NCBI GenBank assembly: GCA_001767955.1
Contig: MEMO01000027.1
Span: 36,586-74,300, forward strand
Reading direction: 5' to 3'
DNA: 37,715 bases
From: Alphaproteobacteria bacterium RIFCSPLOWO2_01_FULL_40_26
GTDB lineage: Bacteria > Pseudomonadota > Alphaproteobacteria > Rickettsiales > UBA1997
Shown here one piece after another: positions 1 to 7,480 of this stretch. Below the pieces are notes generated by a model. It was not told where the DNA came from and did no database searches. It was given only the letters and a program-made list of their open reading frames with translations. Position numbers and translations under genes: made by a program. Numbering within the stretch: position 1 is the stretch's first letter; each line of letters begins with the position of its first letter.

Positions 1-1
1 A

Positions 2-24
2 CCCTCTCCCACAAGGGGAGAGGG
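2..24. repeat. GC-rich hairpin at window edge
   Basis: CCCTCTCCC and GGGGAGAGGG face each other around a 4-nt loop (acaa). A similar C-rich/G-rich hairpin occurs at 28278-28309, so this is probably a dispersed repeat. Positions 25-84 could be the 3' end of a plus-strand gene, since two frames stay open to stops at about 84 and 110. Too little is present to name it. Confidence 0.55.
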
Positions 25-84
25 AACTAATCGAGATTGGCTTGATGCCTTATCCGGAATTGGCGTTCAACGGCAAAAATGATA

Positions 85-127
85 ATAAAAAAGCCGCCTT
101 GATCTTGTAAAGATCAGGCGGCTTCTT
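85..127 (-). terminator. Rho-independent terminator of the 23S-5S operon
   Basis: Read on the minus strand, AAGCCGCCTGATCT, a 4-nt loop and AAGATCAAGGCGGCTT form a stem of about 14 bp with one bulged A, followed directly by a U-rich run (TTTTATTAT). It lies 20 nt after the 3' end of 5S, as expected for the end of the rRNA transcript. Confidence 0.9.
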
Positions 128-146
128 CATTGAATACCACTTAAAG

Positions 147-265
147 GCTTGGCGACAACCTACTCTCACTGACCATAACGGTCAAATACCATCGGCGCGA
201 CATGTGTTTCACTTGCGAGTTCGGAATGTAATCGAGTGGTTCCACACCGCTATCTTCACCAAGCC
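147..265 (-). rRNA. rrf: 5S ribosomal RNA
   Basis: The minus strand reads GGCTTGGTGAAGATAGCGG at the 5' end and ends in GGTTGTCGCCAAGCC, so the ends pair as the 5S terminal helix. The conserved internal GTGGAACCACTCGATTACAT and CCGAACTCG segments are present. About 119 nt, the usual size. It follows 23S by about 175 nt with no tRNA between and is closed by the terminator at 85-127. Confidence 0.95.
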
Positions 266-321
266 ATTGAGTGGCATTAATGATAAGCGGCAGTGGGCAG
301 ATAAAACCAAAATTTAGTCTT

Positions 322-363
322 ACCACTTACCACTTACCACTTACCACTTACCACTTACCACTT
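322..363. repeat. Six tandem heptamers (ACCACTT/AAGTGGT) in the 23S-5S spacer
   Basis: Six perfect copies of the 7-nt unit ACCACTT run head to tail just inside the outer end of the 23S processing stem, in the transcribed spacer. Related AGTGG-spaced heptamers occur inside recG at about 8935-8957. Copy number may vary between strains (inference). Confidence 0.9.
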
Positions 364-432
364 GATAACTAGAGATACCTTACGAATTCGTTTATCTAAG
401 AACCTATTAGTGCAGATTAACTCCACACATAG
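362..432 (-). other. 3' arm of the pre-23S processing stem
   Basis: In order along the transcript these blocks are complementary to the 5' leader: 426-432 with 5096-5102 (CTATGTG/CACATAG), 390-405 with 5143-5161 (AGGTTCT and AGATAAAC), 384-390 with 5200-5206 (GAATTCG), and 362-379 with 5238-5256 (GGTATCTCTAGTTATCAA, one bulge). Such stems around 23S are the usual RNase III substrate. Confidence 0.85.
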
Positions 433-556
433 TCTAAAAAATAAGCCAATCGGGCGATTAGTACTGGTTAGCTCAAAGCGTTACCGCTCTTACACATCCA
501 GCCTATCAACGTGATAGTCTTCCACGGCCCTAATAGGGAAAATTTGTTTTGAGGGA

Positions 557-589
<33 letters not shown>

Positions 590-709
590 CGTCCGTACTT
601 AGCTACCCAGCAATGCTCCTGGCGGAACAACTGGAACACCATTGGTACGTTCAACTCGGTCCTCTCGTACTAAAGTCAACTCCTCTCAATTTTCCAAACA
701 CCTGCGGCA

Positions 710-836
<127 letters not shown>

Positions 837-865
837 GATTCCGTCGATATGAACTCTTGGGAATC

Positions 866-896
<31 letters not shown>

Positions 897-897
897 T

Positions 898-939
<42 letters not shown>

Positions 940-942
940 TGA

Positions 943-974
<32 letters not shown>

Positions 975-1051
975 CGCAGTCAGGCAAGCTTTTGCCATTG
1001 CACTCTAAAACTGATTTCCGACCAGTCTGAGCTTACCATTGCGCGCCTCCG

Positions 1052-1696
1052 TTACTCTTTGGGCATTATGTTCTTTGATCTATCTTTTGGAATTTTGTAG
1101 CGCATCGAATCAAGGATGTATGGATCAATTGCCTCTCGAAATTTCTCGTAAGAAACTCCGGAAATATAGATTTGCCAACCATCACTTTGTTTTCGTATTG
1201 AAGCTTTAAGTCCAAATTTTGAATTCAAAATTTTGACCAAATTTTCTACGCCATTTTTTTCAAAACCCTGGGTGTTAAAAATAACTCCCTTTGACTCACG
1301 TGACTTGATTGAGCCATCATCCATAAACCAATAAGCAATATTGCGCTTGGTTAAAAAACGATGAATGTTTTTTGGAACGCATTTTTTTCGCCCGTCATAA
1401 AACTGATGGGCGTAAAAACGAAATGCCGCATGGCTTATGGTTTGAAACCATAAATTTTTATGCGTGGCATCAATTTTTTCTTGAGGTGATGTTAAAACCC
1501 ACTCTTTGAAAATTTCATAGAGATGTTCTACATATTCACACTGTTTTGCGCTATACTCGAATTTAACTCTGTATGTTCTGCCATTATTTCGTGTTTCTAG
1601 ATGCGCATCTCCCAAAATAATTCCAACCAGGACTTCTCGCTGAAGTCTGGTTAGTCTTAAGGAAGATTTTTTGCTCTCAAGTTCCCGTGAATGCAT
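1052..1696 (-). CDS. LAGLIDADG homing endonuclease (two-motif, LAGLIDADG_2 type)
   Basis: A 214-residue protein with two LAGLIDADG motifs: LVGIILGDAHL (acidic D30) and IAYWFMDDGSI (D126, D127). It is therefore expected to act as a monomer with two pseudosymmetric halves. It would cut intronless 23S alleles near position 2262 and spread the host intron; some relatives also act as splicing maturases. The start ATG at 1694-1696 has no strong Shine-Dalgarno sequence. The last residues and the stop lie beyond the intron: the UAA at 1052-1054 is the UAA of the conserved exon sequence GAGUAACGG. The reading frame therefore closes only in unspliced precursor. The frame is intact, suggesting recent or ongoing activity (inference). 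Confidence 0.92.
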   Translation of the reverse strand: MHSRELESKKSSLRLTRLQREVLVGIILGDAHLETRNNGRTYRVKFEYSAKQCEYVEHLYEIFKEWVLTSPQEKIDATHKNLWFQTISHAAFRFYAHQFYDGRKKCVPKNIHRFLTKRNIAYWFMDDGSIKSRESKGVIFNTQGFEKNGVENLVKILNSKFGLKASIRKQSDGWQIYISGVSYEKFREAIDPYILDSMRYKIPKDRSKNIMPKE

Positions 1697-1966
1697 GTTT
1701 GATTGATCAAATTCTCTTTTGTTAAAGAGACTTCATATCGCTATGAAGATCAGACTATATCACTTCCCGCAATTTAAGCGGGTTCCGGCGTGTAGTCGTT
1801 GAGGGGTTCAAAAAATTTAGAACTTCCCTGCTGATTGTCTGCACTTGTCGCATTTTCACTGAATTTACATTCAGTAGCGCAAGATACCCCAGATGTCCCA
1901 GCATATAGCCAGATGTTTATCCTGCTATTACTAGCCAAGATGCCCCCAATTTATTTTTGGCGGTCA
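1064..1966 (-). mobile_element. Group I intron in 23S at about position 2262, with LAGLIDADG ORF
   Basis: It interrupts the 23S sequence between GGTCGCCT and CCCAAAGAGTAACGG, contiguous in E. coli as GGUCUCCUCCUAAAGAG. The 5' exon ends in U and the intron ends in G, the group I rule. Core motifs on the minus strand: AATCAGCAGGGAAG (P4-P6 side), TCAACGACTACA (R element, P7 5' strand) and GTGATATAGTCTGA (S element, P7 3' strand) around 1740-1850. The endonuclease gene follows the S element, so it sits in the P9 end of the intron. Length 903 nt. Site number 2262 comes from manual alignment and could be off by one or two. Confidence 0.93.
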
Positions 1967-2143
1967 AGGCGACCGCCCCAGTCAAACTACCCACCATACA
2001 ATGTCCTAAGCGACGATTTAGCCGCTCTAGTTAGAAGTCAAAAAGGAGAAAAGTGGTATTTCAAGGACGACTCCACTTACCCTAGCGAGTAAGCTTCAAA
2101 GTCTACCACCTATCCTACATATCTCATTTTTGAATTCAGTGTA

Positions 2144-2179
<36 letters not shown>

Positions 2180-2278
2180 ACCGCAGGAATACCGCATCTT
2201 AACGGCAAATTCAATTTCACTGAGTCTACACTGGAGACAGAGGGGAAGTCGTTACGCCATTCGTGCGGGTCGGAACTT

Positions 2279-2554
2279 CACTCTAGATCTCGTGTTCCCA
2301 CGAGGAGTAGACTATACCTTCATCTAATCACATGATGTGAGTACATCATGTTTGTTCGATTAGAGCCGGCGTATTATGCTTTTGATAAAAGCATCTGAGG
2401 ATCTCACCCTCAAGTCGTTACGGGGAAAATGTTAATACAAAATCAACAAAATCTTACCCTCGGTATTACCCTTACCAAAATCTGGTAGTGGGGTTTCACC
2501 GATTTGAGCCGGTTGAATGAACTATGATTGCTCATAGTCCGGGCAATATTACTT
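2279..2554 (-). mobile_element. ORF-less group I intron in 23S at site L1951
   Basis: 276 nt interrupting 23S between CTTGTCGGGT (5' exon, ending at U1951) and AAGTTCCGACC. The intron begins AAGTAATATTGCC and ends in G. Core motifs on the minus strand: CGGCTCAAATCGGTGAAACC, TAACGACTTGAGG (R-like) and AAGGTATAGTCTACTCC (S element). The insertion site is the one used by the second 23S intron of Coxiella burnetii. There is no reading frame of endonuclease size, so it is a minimal intron that may have lost its endonuclease. It lies 20 nt from the L1931 intron. Confidence 0.92.
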
Positions 2555-2574
2555 ACCCGACAAGGAATTTCGCT

Positions 2575-3269
2575 CGATTATATCTTAGCTATTTCTAGCA
2601 AAGTCGGACTTTATCTTGAGGCATTACGATTCATCTGACTGGTGATTTGGCGAATTTCTTCGATGCCATCGTGAGTCAAATGTTTTTCTTGTTCCATCAA
2701 CAATAAAACTTGGCGGAATTTTTTAAATTCCACATTTTTTTTTGTTTTCAATGAATGTTTCATAAAAAATGGAATGATGATTTGCAGAAGATGATCAATA
2801 CCACGCACTCTGTAAGCCATTCGGTCGCCGTGATTTGTTCGAACCACGCCACAACCAAAATATTCTTTCAGAGCGTATAACACTTGCACATCTCGCTTAT
2901 GTTGAACAACGGTGAATTCTGGTAACACTTGGAAGCCAGTGGTCATTTCTTTGTGAGGATTTATGCTCACATGAAAACAACCTTCGCCATCAACAAAACC
3001 AACAATCCACTGTGGTTCTAGTTTCATAATTTTTACCTCCCAAACGTAAAGTCTCTGAGGGTTTCTGAAAAAAATTTTCAGATCTTCCCTGCGGATTATC
3101 CACATGTCTGTCAGATTTTTACTGCCAGCTTGTAGTTGAAAAAGTTAAAGACCATAACGGTCATGTAGCGGCAATTGCTTGCCGTCAACTCATTGGCTGA
3201 CTAGTACTGAAACAGTATTTGAGGACTTTCCCGCATATGGTTTGGTTTTACTAAGGCTGCGTTTATCTA
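2575..3269 (-). mobile_element. Group I intron in 23S at site L1931, with LAGLIDADG ORF
   Basis: 695 nt between GTCCTAAGGT (5' exon, ending at U1931) and AGCGAAATTCC. The intron starts TAGATAAACGCAG and ends AATCG, so it follows the U/G boundary rule. Core motifs: AATCCGCAGGGAAGATC, CTCAGAGACTTTACG (R) and AAGATAAAGTCCGA (S). The endonuclease gene lies between R and S, in the P8 region. L1931 is a well-known intron site, used in Thermotoga, Simkania and algal chloroplast 23S genes. Confidence 0.93.
2611..3027 (-). CDS. LAGLIDADG homing endonuclease (single motif)
   Basis: 138 residues starting MKLEPQ at 3027. This start is chosen over upstream in-frame starts because GGGAGG lies 8 nt before the ATG and because LAGLIDADG family members begin just before the first motif. 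The motif WIVGFVDGEGCF spans residues 7-18 with catalytic D13. One motif means it should work as a homodimer, like I-CreI. It would target the intronless L1931 site in the 23S peptidyl-transferase domain. The stop codon UAA at 2611-2613 is part of the intron's own S element (AAGAUAAAGUC), so coding sequence and ribozyme core overlap. The frame is intact. Confidence 0.92.
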   Translation of the reverse strand: MKLEPQWIVGFVDGEGCFHVSINPHKEMTTGFQVLPEFTVVQHKRDVQVLYALKEYFGCGVVRTNHGDRMAYRVRGIDHLLQIIIPFFMKHSLKTKKNVEFKKFRQVLLLMEQEKHLTHDGIEEIRQITSQMNRNASR

Positions 3270-3312
<43 letters not shown>

Positions 3313-3399
3313 CGATCAGGAGCTTGCACCCCATCACTTGACCTTCCAGCACCGGGCAGGCGTCAGACCCTATACTTCATCTTAATGATTTAGCAGAGC

Positions 3400-3434
<35 letters not shown>

Positions 3435-3972
3435 CTGTGCCACCTTTCTATGGTTACCCAAAGAAGGCCATCCTTTTCCCGAAGTTACGGATGCATTTTG
3501 CCTAGTTCCTTCAGTGTAGTTCTCTCAAGCGCCTTGGTATCTTCAACCCATCCACCTGTGTCGGTTTTGGTACAGTCTTAACGTGGGGCTATTTCCTGGA
3601 AGCAACCTCGCTGCGCCTTCAATCCAATAAGAAGACACAGAAAAGTACGCTCCGTCACTCTCCACTCGGTTCAGGAATATTAACCTGATTTCCATCGGCT
3701 ACGCCTTTCGGCCTCGCCTTAGGTACTGACTAACCCTGCTCAGATTAACTTTAAGCAGGAAACCTTAGATTTTCGGCGAACGAGTTTTTCACTCGTTTTA
3801 TCGTTACTCATGTCGGCATTCTCACTTGTGATATCTCCAGCAAACCTAACGGTTCACCTTCACAGACTTACACAACGCTCCGCTACCACTCACTGGCACA
3901 ATGCCAGGAATCCATGTCTTCGGTATATCACTTTAGCCCCGTTACATTTTCGGCGCAAAAAGACTTAATTTA

Positions 3973-4030
<58 letters not shown>

Positions 4031-4595
4031 TTGTTTTGGTCTCTTCACTTCCTTTCCCACTTAGTGATAATTTAGGGACCTTAGACGATGGTCTGGGCTG
4101 TTTCCCTTTCGACGACGGACCTTAGCACCCGCCGTCTGCCTGCCTGGCTGAACTCGTTGGTATTTGGAGTTTGTTAAGGTTTGGTAAGTCTTTTGGACCC
4201 CCTAGCCTTGACAGTGCTCTACCCCCAACGGTAATCACCAGACGCCCTACCTAAATAGATTTCGCGGAGAACCAGCTATATCCAGATTTGTTTAGTCTTT
4301 CACCCCTAATCACAACTCATCCCATAACTTTGCAACGTTAATGGGTTCGGTCCTCCAGTAAGTGTTACCTTACCTTCAACCTGGTCATGACTAGCTCATC
4401 TGGTTTCGGGTCTAATTCGCTGCACTATGGCGCCCTGTTAGGACTCGCTTTCGCTACGCCTTCACCTAACGGCTTAAGCTCGCACAACAAAATTAACTCG
4501 CCGACCCATTATACAAAAGGTACGCTATCACTCCCTAATGGAGCTCTAACTGCTTGTAGGCATTCGATTTCAGTATCTATTTCACTCCCCTTATC

Positions 4596-4626
<31 letters not shown>

Positions 4627-5095
4627 AGTGCACTATCGGTCATAGAAGAGTACTTAGGCTTGGATGAACTGGTCCACCCCCCACACTAAAGTGATTTCAG
4701 ACAGGATTTCACGTGTCCCGCCCTACTCGCGCCTTATCTCTTGCATTTTCTCATACGGGACTATCACCCACTATGGTTAACCTTTCCAGGTTATTCTGAT
4801 TTGCAAAAAACAAGGACTGGCCTAATCCGCGTTCGCTCGTCACTACTAACGGAGTCTCTATTGATGTCCTTTCCTCCGGCTACTTAGATATTTCAGTTCA
4901 CCGGGTATTTCTTCCCTAACCTATGAATTCAGTTAGGGATGCTCTCTAAAAGAAAGCGGGTTGCCCCATTCGGAAATCCTCGGATCAAAGCTTATTGGCA
5001 GCTACCCGAGGCTTATCGTAAGCCTGTCACGTCCTTCATCGCCTTTCTATGCCAAGGCATCCATCGAATGCCCTTACTTTGCTTATTTTCCAAAT

Positions 5096-5256
5096 CTATG
5101 TGCAGAATAAATCCACACTCTTAAATGAATCAAAGATCCATAAGGTTCTCTTGAGATAAACTTTTTAACTCGCGATTTTTCAAATCGCTGAAGTTTATTG
5201 AATTCGCAAAAAACCAACGATTGCTCGCTGATTTTGCGGTATTCTCTAGTTATCAA
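5096..5256 (-). other. 5' arm of the pre-23S processing stem (leader)
   Basis: The leader contains, from the promoter side inward, TTGATAACTAGAGAATACC (5256-5238), GCGAATTC (5207-5200), GTTTATCT (5161-5154), AGAACCT (5149-5143) and CACATAG (5102-5096). Each is complementary to the matching block in the 3' spacer (362-432), in the correct nested order. Only the 23S lies within the stem. 5091-5413 holds no gene other than this leader and the promoter. Confidence 0.85.
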
Positions 5257-5357
5257 TTATTTACGTTTTTAAACAGCAAATTTTCAAAAACAGACCTTAA
5301 AACTAATTCAAGTTCTAGATCTGTTTTCAAAAATTTTTAAAGGAAACTTCAAAAAGA

Positions 5358-5394
5358 GGGGCGCGCATTATTTGCACAGGTTTTTAGTTGTCAA
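5358..5394 (-). promoter_or_regulatory. Sigma-70 promoter of the 23S-5S operon
   Basis: Minus strand: perfect -35 TTGACA (5394-5389), 16-nt spacer, -10 AATAAT (5372-5367), immediately followed by a GC-rich discriminator GCGCGCCCC. GC-rich discriminators are typical of stringently controlled rRNA promoters. It sits between rplI and 23S, about 270 nt before the mature 5' end, which supports independent transcription of 23S-5S. Confidence 0.85.
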
Positions 5395-5413
5395 TGCCAC
5401 TAACCAAAAAGAT

Positions 5414-5995
5414 TTAAACCGCTTCGGCCTCAATATTTTCAACCTCCTCTTCTTTTTTGCGTCTTGCTTTTTTTGGTTTTTCCAATTTTTGTTCGTCAGA
5501 TTTTTTCTCTTCTTTTTTTGGATTTAGCATCGCATCAATTTCGGATTCACTTCTGCCGACAATCAATCTGGCATTAATAACAACGTCGGAATGAAAATTT
5601 AATCCGACTTCATAAATACCGATTTCCTTGATTGGTTTTTTTAGAAAAATATCAGCACGATTAAGCGCTTTTTCACCAATAATTTGGTTAACCTGATTCG
5701 CAATAACCAAAGAATTTACGGAACCATAAAGTCTGCCATCATCAGAAGCGTTCTCGATGATGATTATATCTTTGCCTTCAACTTTTGTCTTAAGCTTTGA
5801 AGCAACATCGAGTTTCTGTTGATTTTCCTGCTCAAACTCATGTCTTCTTTCCTCAAATAATTTTTGATTTGTTTGTGTAAAGCAAATGGCCTTCTTACTT
5901 GGAATAAGAAAATTTTTGGCATAGCCGTTTTTTACGTGAACGACATCACCAATTTTTCCCAACTTTGAGATTGTAGCAGTTAAAATGATCTTCAT
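5414..5995 (-). CDS. rplI: 50S ribosomal protein L9
   Basis: 193 residues, last gene of rpsF-rpsR-rplI. The N-terminal domain MKIILTATISKLGKIGDVVHVKNGYAKNFLIP-like stretch (residues 1-40) is the L9 signature that binds 23S domain V. It is followed by the long connecting helix and the C-terminal domain (about 75-150). The protein is about 40 residues longer than usual L9 (about 150) because of a Lys/Glu-rich low-complexity tail from about residue 156, as often seen in AT-rich alphaproteobacteria. It starts 6 nt after the rpsR stop. Its end is about 20 nt before the 23S promoter. Confidence 0.97.
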   Translation of the reverse strand: MKIILTATISKLGKIGDVVHVKNGYAKNFLIPSKKAICFTQTNQKLFEERRHEFEQENQQKLDVASKLKTKVEGKDIIIIENASDDGRLYGSVNSLVIANQVNQIIGEKALNRADIFLKKPIKEIGIYEVGLNFHSDVVINARLIVGRSESEIDAMLNPKKEEKKSDEQKLEKPKKARRKKEEEVENIEAEAV

Positions 5996-6001
5996 GACAA
6001 T

Positions 6002-6280
6002 TTAAAACTCTTTTTTGATTGGGGAAATCAAAGCCAATTGGCGCGCTATTTTGATGGCATTGGCCAAAGCTTTTTGTTTCTTCGGCACAACATTGGTGAT
6101 TCGGCTAGGCAAGATCTTTCCTCTCTCGGAAAGAAATTTATTCAAGAGCTTTAGGTTTTTGTAAGTAATTTCAGGAAGAGGGATGCTGCGTAGTGGGCAA
6201 GATTTCTTTTTTCTGATAAACACACTTTGGTTTACCAGCGATACTTTTACATAACCTTCATCGGCTTTCTTTATGGACAT
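6002..6280 (-). CDS. rpsR: 30S ribosomal protein S18
   Basis: 92 residues from [20 protein letters not shown]. The start at 6280 is preferred over an upstream in-frame ATG because AGGAGAA lies 5 nt before it, overlapping the end of rpsF. The core has [17 protein letters not shown], then the conserved [20 protein letters not shown] block with the RNA-binding segment PSRIT and a C-terminal helix. S18 pairs with S6 on the 30S platform, matching its position next to rpsF. Length is within the family range. Confidence 0.97.
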   Translation of the reverse strand: MSIKKADEGYVKVSLVNQSVFIRKKKSCPLRSIPLPEITYKNLKLLNKFLSERGKILPSRITNVVPKKQKALANAIKIARQLALISPIKKEF

Positions 6281-6290
6281 GTTATTTCTC

Positions 6291-6695
6291 CTATATGTCA
6301 ATTTGAATTTGATCAATCAGCGAATCAATAGAATTGGGCTTGGCCTGTGATTTTCCAGGCTTGTAATCTTTGGCGGTTTGAGAAGCAAACAAGGAAGATT
6401 CATCACGATGTGATTCAACATTGAAAATAGCGCTTCTGATAATGTCTTCATTGTAGCTCATAACACGATTCAACTCGGCAACTACAGGATATTCGCATTT
6501 GATGTTAAGCAAAACATAATGCCCGCGCGAATTTTTTTTGACTTTAAACGCCAAATTGCGAAGCCCCCAATATTCCCTGGAAACGATCTTTCCTTTACCA
6601 TCGGTAATGATCTTTGTGAATTTACCGGTTAAGGCATCAACATCATCAGCGCTCAAATCTTGTCGCGCGATAAAAACAGTCTCGTAAAGAGCCAT
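6291..6695 (-). CDS. rpsF: 30S ribosomal protein S6
   Basis: 134 residues from [20 protein letters not shown]. The start at 6695 is chosen because this is the family N-terminus; the longer frame adds a non-conserved extension. Conserved parts include the N-terminal strand [11 protein letters not shown], the [21 protein letters not shown] stretch and the C-terminal half with [14 protein letters not shown]. First gene of the operon, with its own promoter at 6724-6760 and smpB transcribed divergently. It binds S18 on the small-subunit platform. Confidence 0.97.
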   Translation of the reverse strand: MALYETVFIARQDLSADDVDALTGKFTKIITDGKGKIVSREYWGLRNLAFKVKKNSRGHYVLLNIKCEYPVVAELNRVMSYNEDIIRSAIFNVESHRDESSLFASQTAKDYKPGKSQAKPNSIDSLIDQIQIDI

Positions 6696-6723
6696 GGAAA
6701 AAATTTTAATTTTAAAATGAAAA

Positions 6724-6760
6724 GGGCGCGGCAAAGTAGAAATGGGTTTTTAATAGTCAA
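6724..6760 (-). promoter_or_regulatory. Promoter of rpsF-rpsR-rplI
   Basis: Minus strand: -35 TTGACT (6760-6755), 16-nt spacer, weak -10 TACTTT (6738-6733), then discriminator GCCGCGCCC. It starts 38 nt upstream of rpsF. Same design as the promoters of 23S, tig, rplU and tRNA-Gln in this window. Confidence 0.65.
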
Positions 6761-6771
6761 TTAACAAATTC

Positions 6772-7206
6772 GTGCAAATTCTTAATCGCAAAGCACATTT
6801 CAATTACGAAATCGAAGAAGAAATTGAGGCCGGCATAATGCTGCTTGGAAGTGAGATAAAATCAATGCGTGAAGGCAAGGCAAGCATTAATGAATCCTAT
6901 GTTGCAGAAGTTAAAGGCGAGTTGTTTTTGATTAATTGCAACATCAGCGAATATAAACCGGCAAATCGTTTTAATCATGATTTGAAAAGACCGCGCAAGC
7001 TTCTTCTGCACAAAAAAGAACTAAACAAAATCATCGGCAAAATGCAGATGCATGGCTATAGCGCAATTCCGCTAAAAATTTATTTCAACAAAAAAAACTT
7101 TGCCAAAATTCTAATCGGACTTGGCCGCGGCAAAAAACTCTATGACAAGCGCGAAACAATTAAGAAACGTGATGAAAATAGGAGAAAACAGAGGGGAGAG
7201 GAGTGA
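6772..7206 (+). CDS. smpB: SsrA-binding protein SmpB
   Basis: 144 residues. It delivers tmRNA to stalled ribosomes for trans-translation. Conserved blocks: [18 protein letters not shown] (residues 4-21), [18 protein letters not shown] (27-44), the Y/H block around residues 61-70, [14 protein letters not shown], and the Lys/Arg-rich C-terminal tail [20 protein letters not shown] that enters the mRNA channel. The start codon is GTG at 6772; no ATG lies upstream before an in-frame stop at 6754. It is divergent from rpsF. recG starts 10 nt after its stop. Confidence 0.96.
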   Translation: MQILNRKAHFNYEIEEEIEAGIMLLGSEIKSMREGKASINESYVAEVKGELFLINCNISEYKPANRFNHDLKRPRKLLLHKKELNKIIGKMQMHGYSAIPLKIYFNKKNFAKILIGLGRGKKLYDKRETIKKRDENRRKQRGEE

Positions 7207-7210
7207 GATA

Positions 7211-7480
7211 ATTGTTATGCAAAATTTTGTGTCCGGTATATTTCGTGCATCGTGCATCGTGCATCGTGCTTCGGTAGTTCTATACCCAATCCAGCTGAAG
7301 AAGCCGATTTATGACGAAGCATTTTTGAGGAAAAATTGCGACGGAGAATGCGGGCTGTATCAAGTGATACAGCCAAATTCTCCGAGCAAATTTTTACCAA
7401 AAAGGCGAAGTCAGAAATCGGCTTCTTCAGCTGGATTGGGTATAAACCACGAAGCACGAATAAAGACGCAAGATTTTAAT
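7211..7480 (-). mobile_element. Palindromic element (heptamer core) forming the recG N-terminus
   Basis: Inverted copy of the window's repeat family. The left end ATTGTTATGCAAAATTTTGT matches the family's TATAACAACC-side end read backwards. A (CGTGCAT)n array follows, and the right end GACGCAAGATTTT matches the other end. A second palindrome (7281-7443) is inserted in its centre. No clear flanking duplication remains. Confidence 0.8.

Noticed and set aside
5091-5413. 16S rRNA remnant or tRNA genes between rplI and 23S
   Set aside because: Only the promoter and the leader arm of the processing stem are present; no cloverleaf or 16S sequence.
7121-7216. Longer recG start at 7121
   Set aside because: It runs out of frame through the conserved SmpB C-terminal tail. 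The ATG at 7217 follows the smpB stop.
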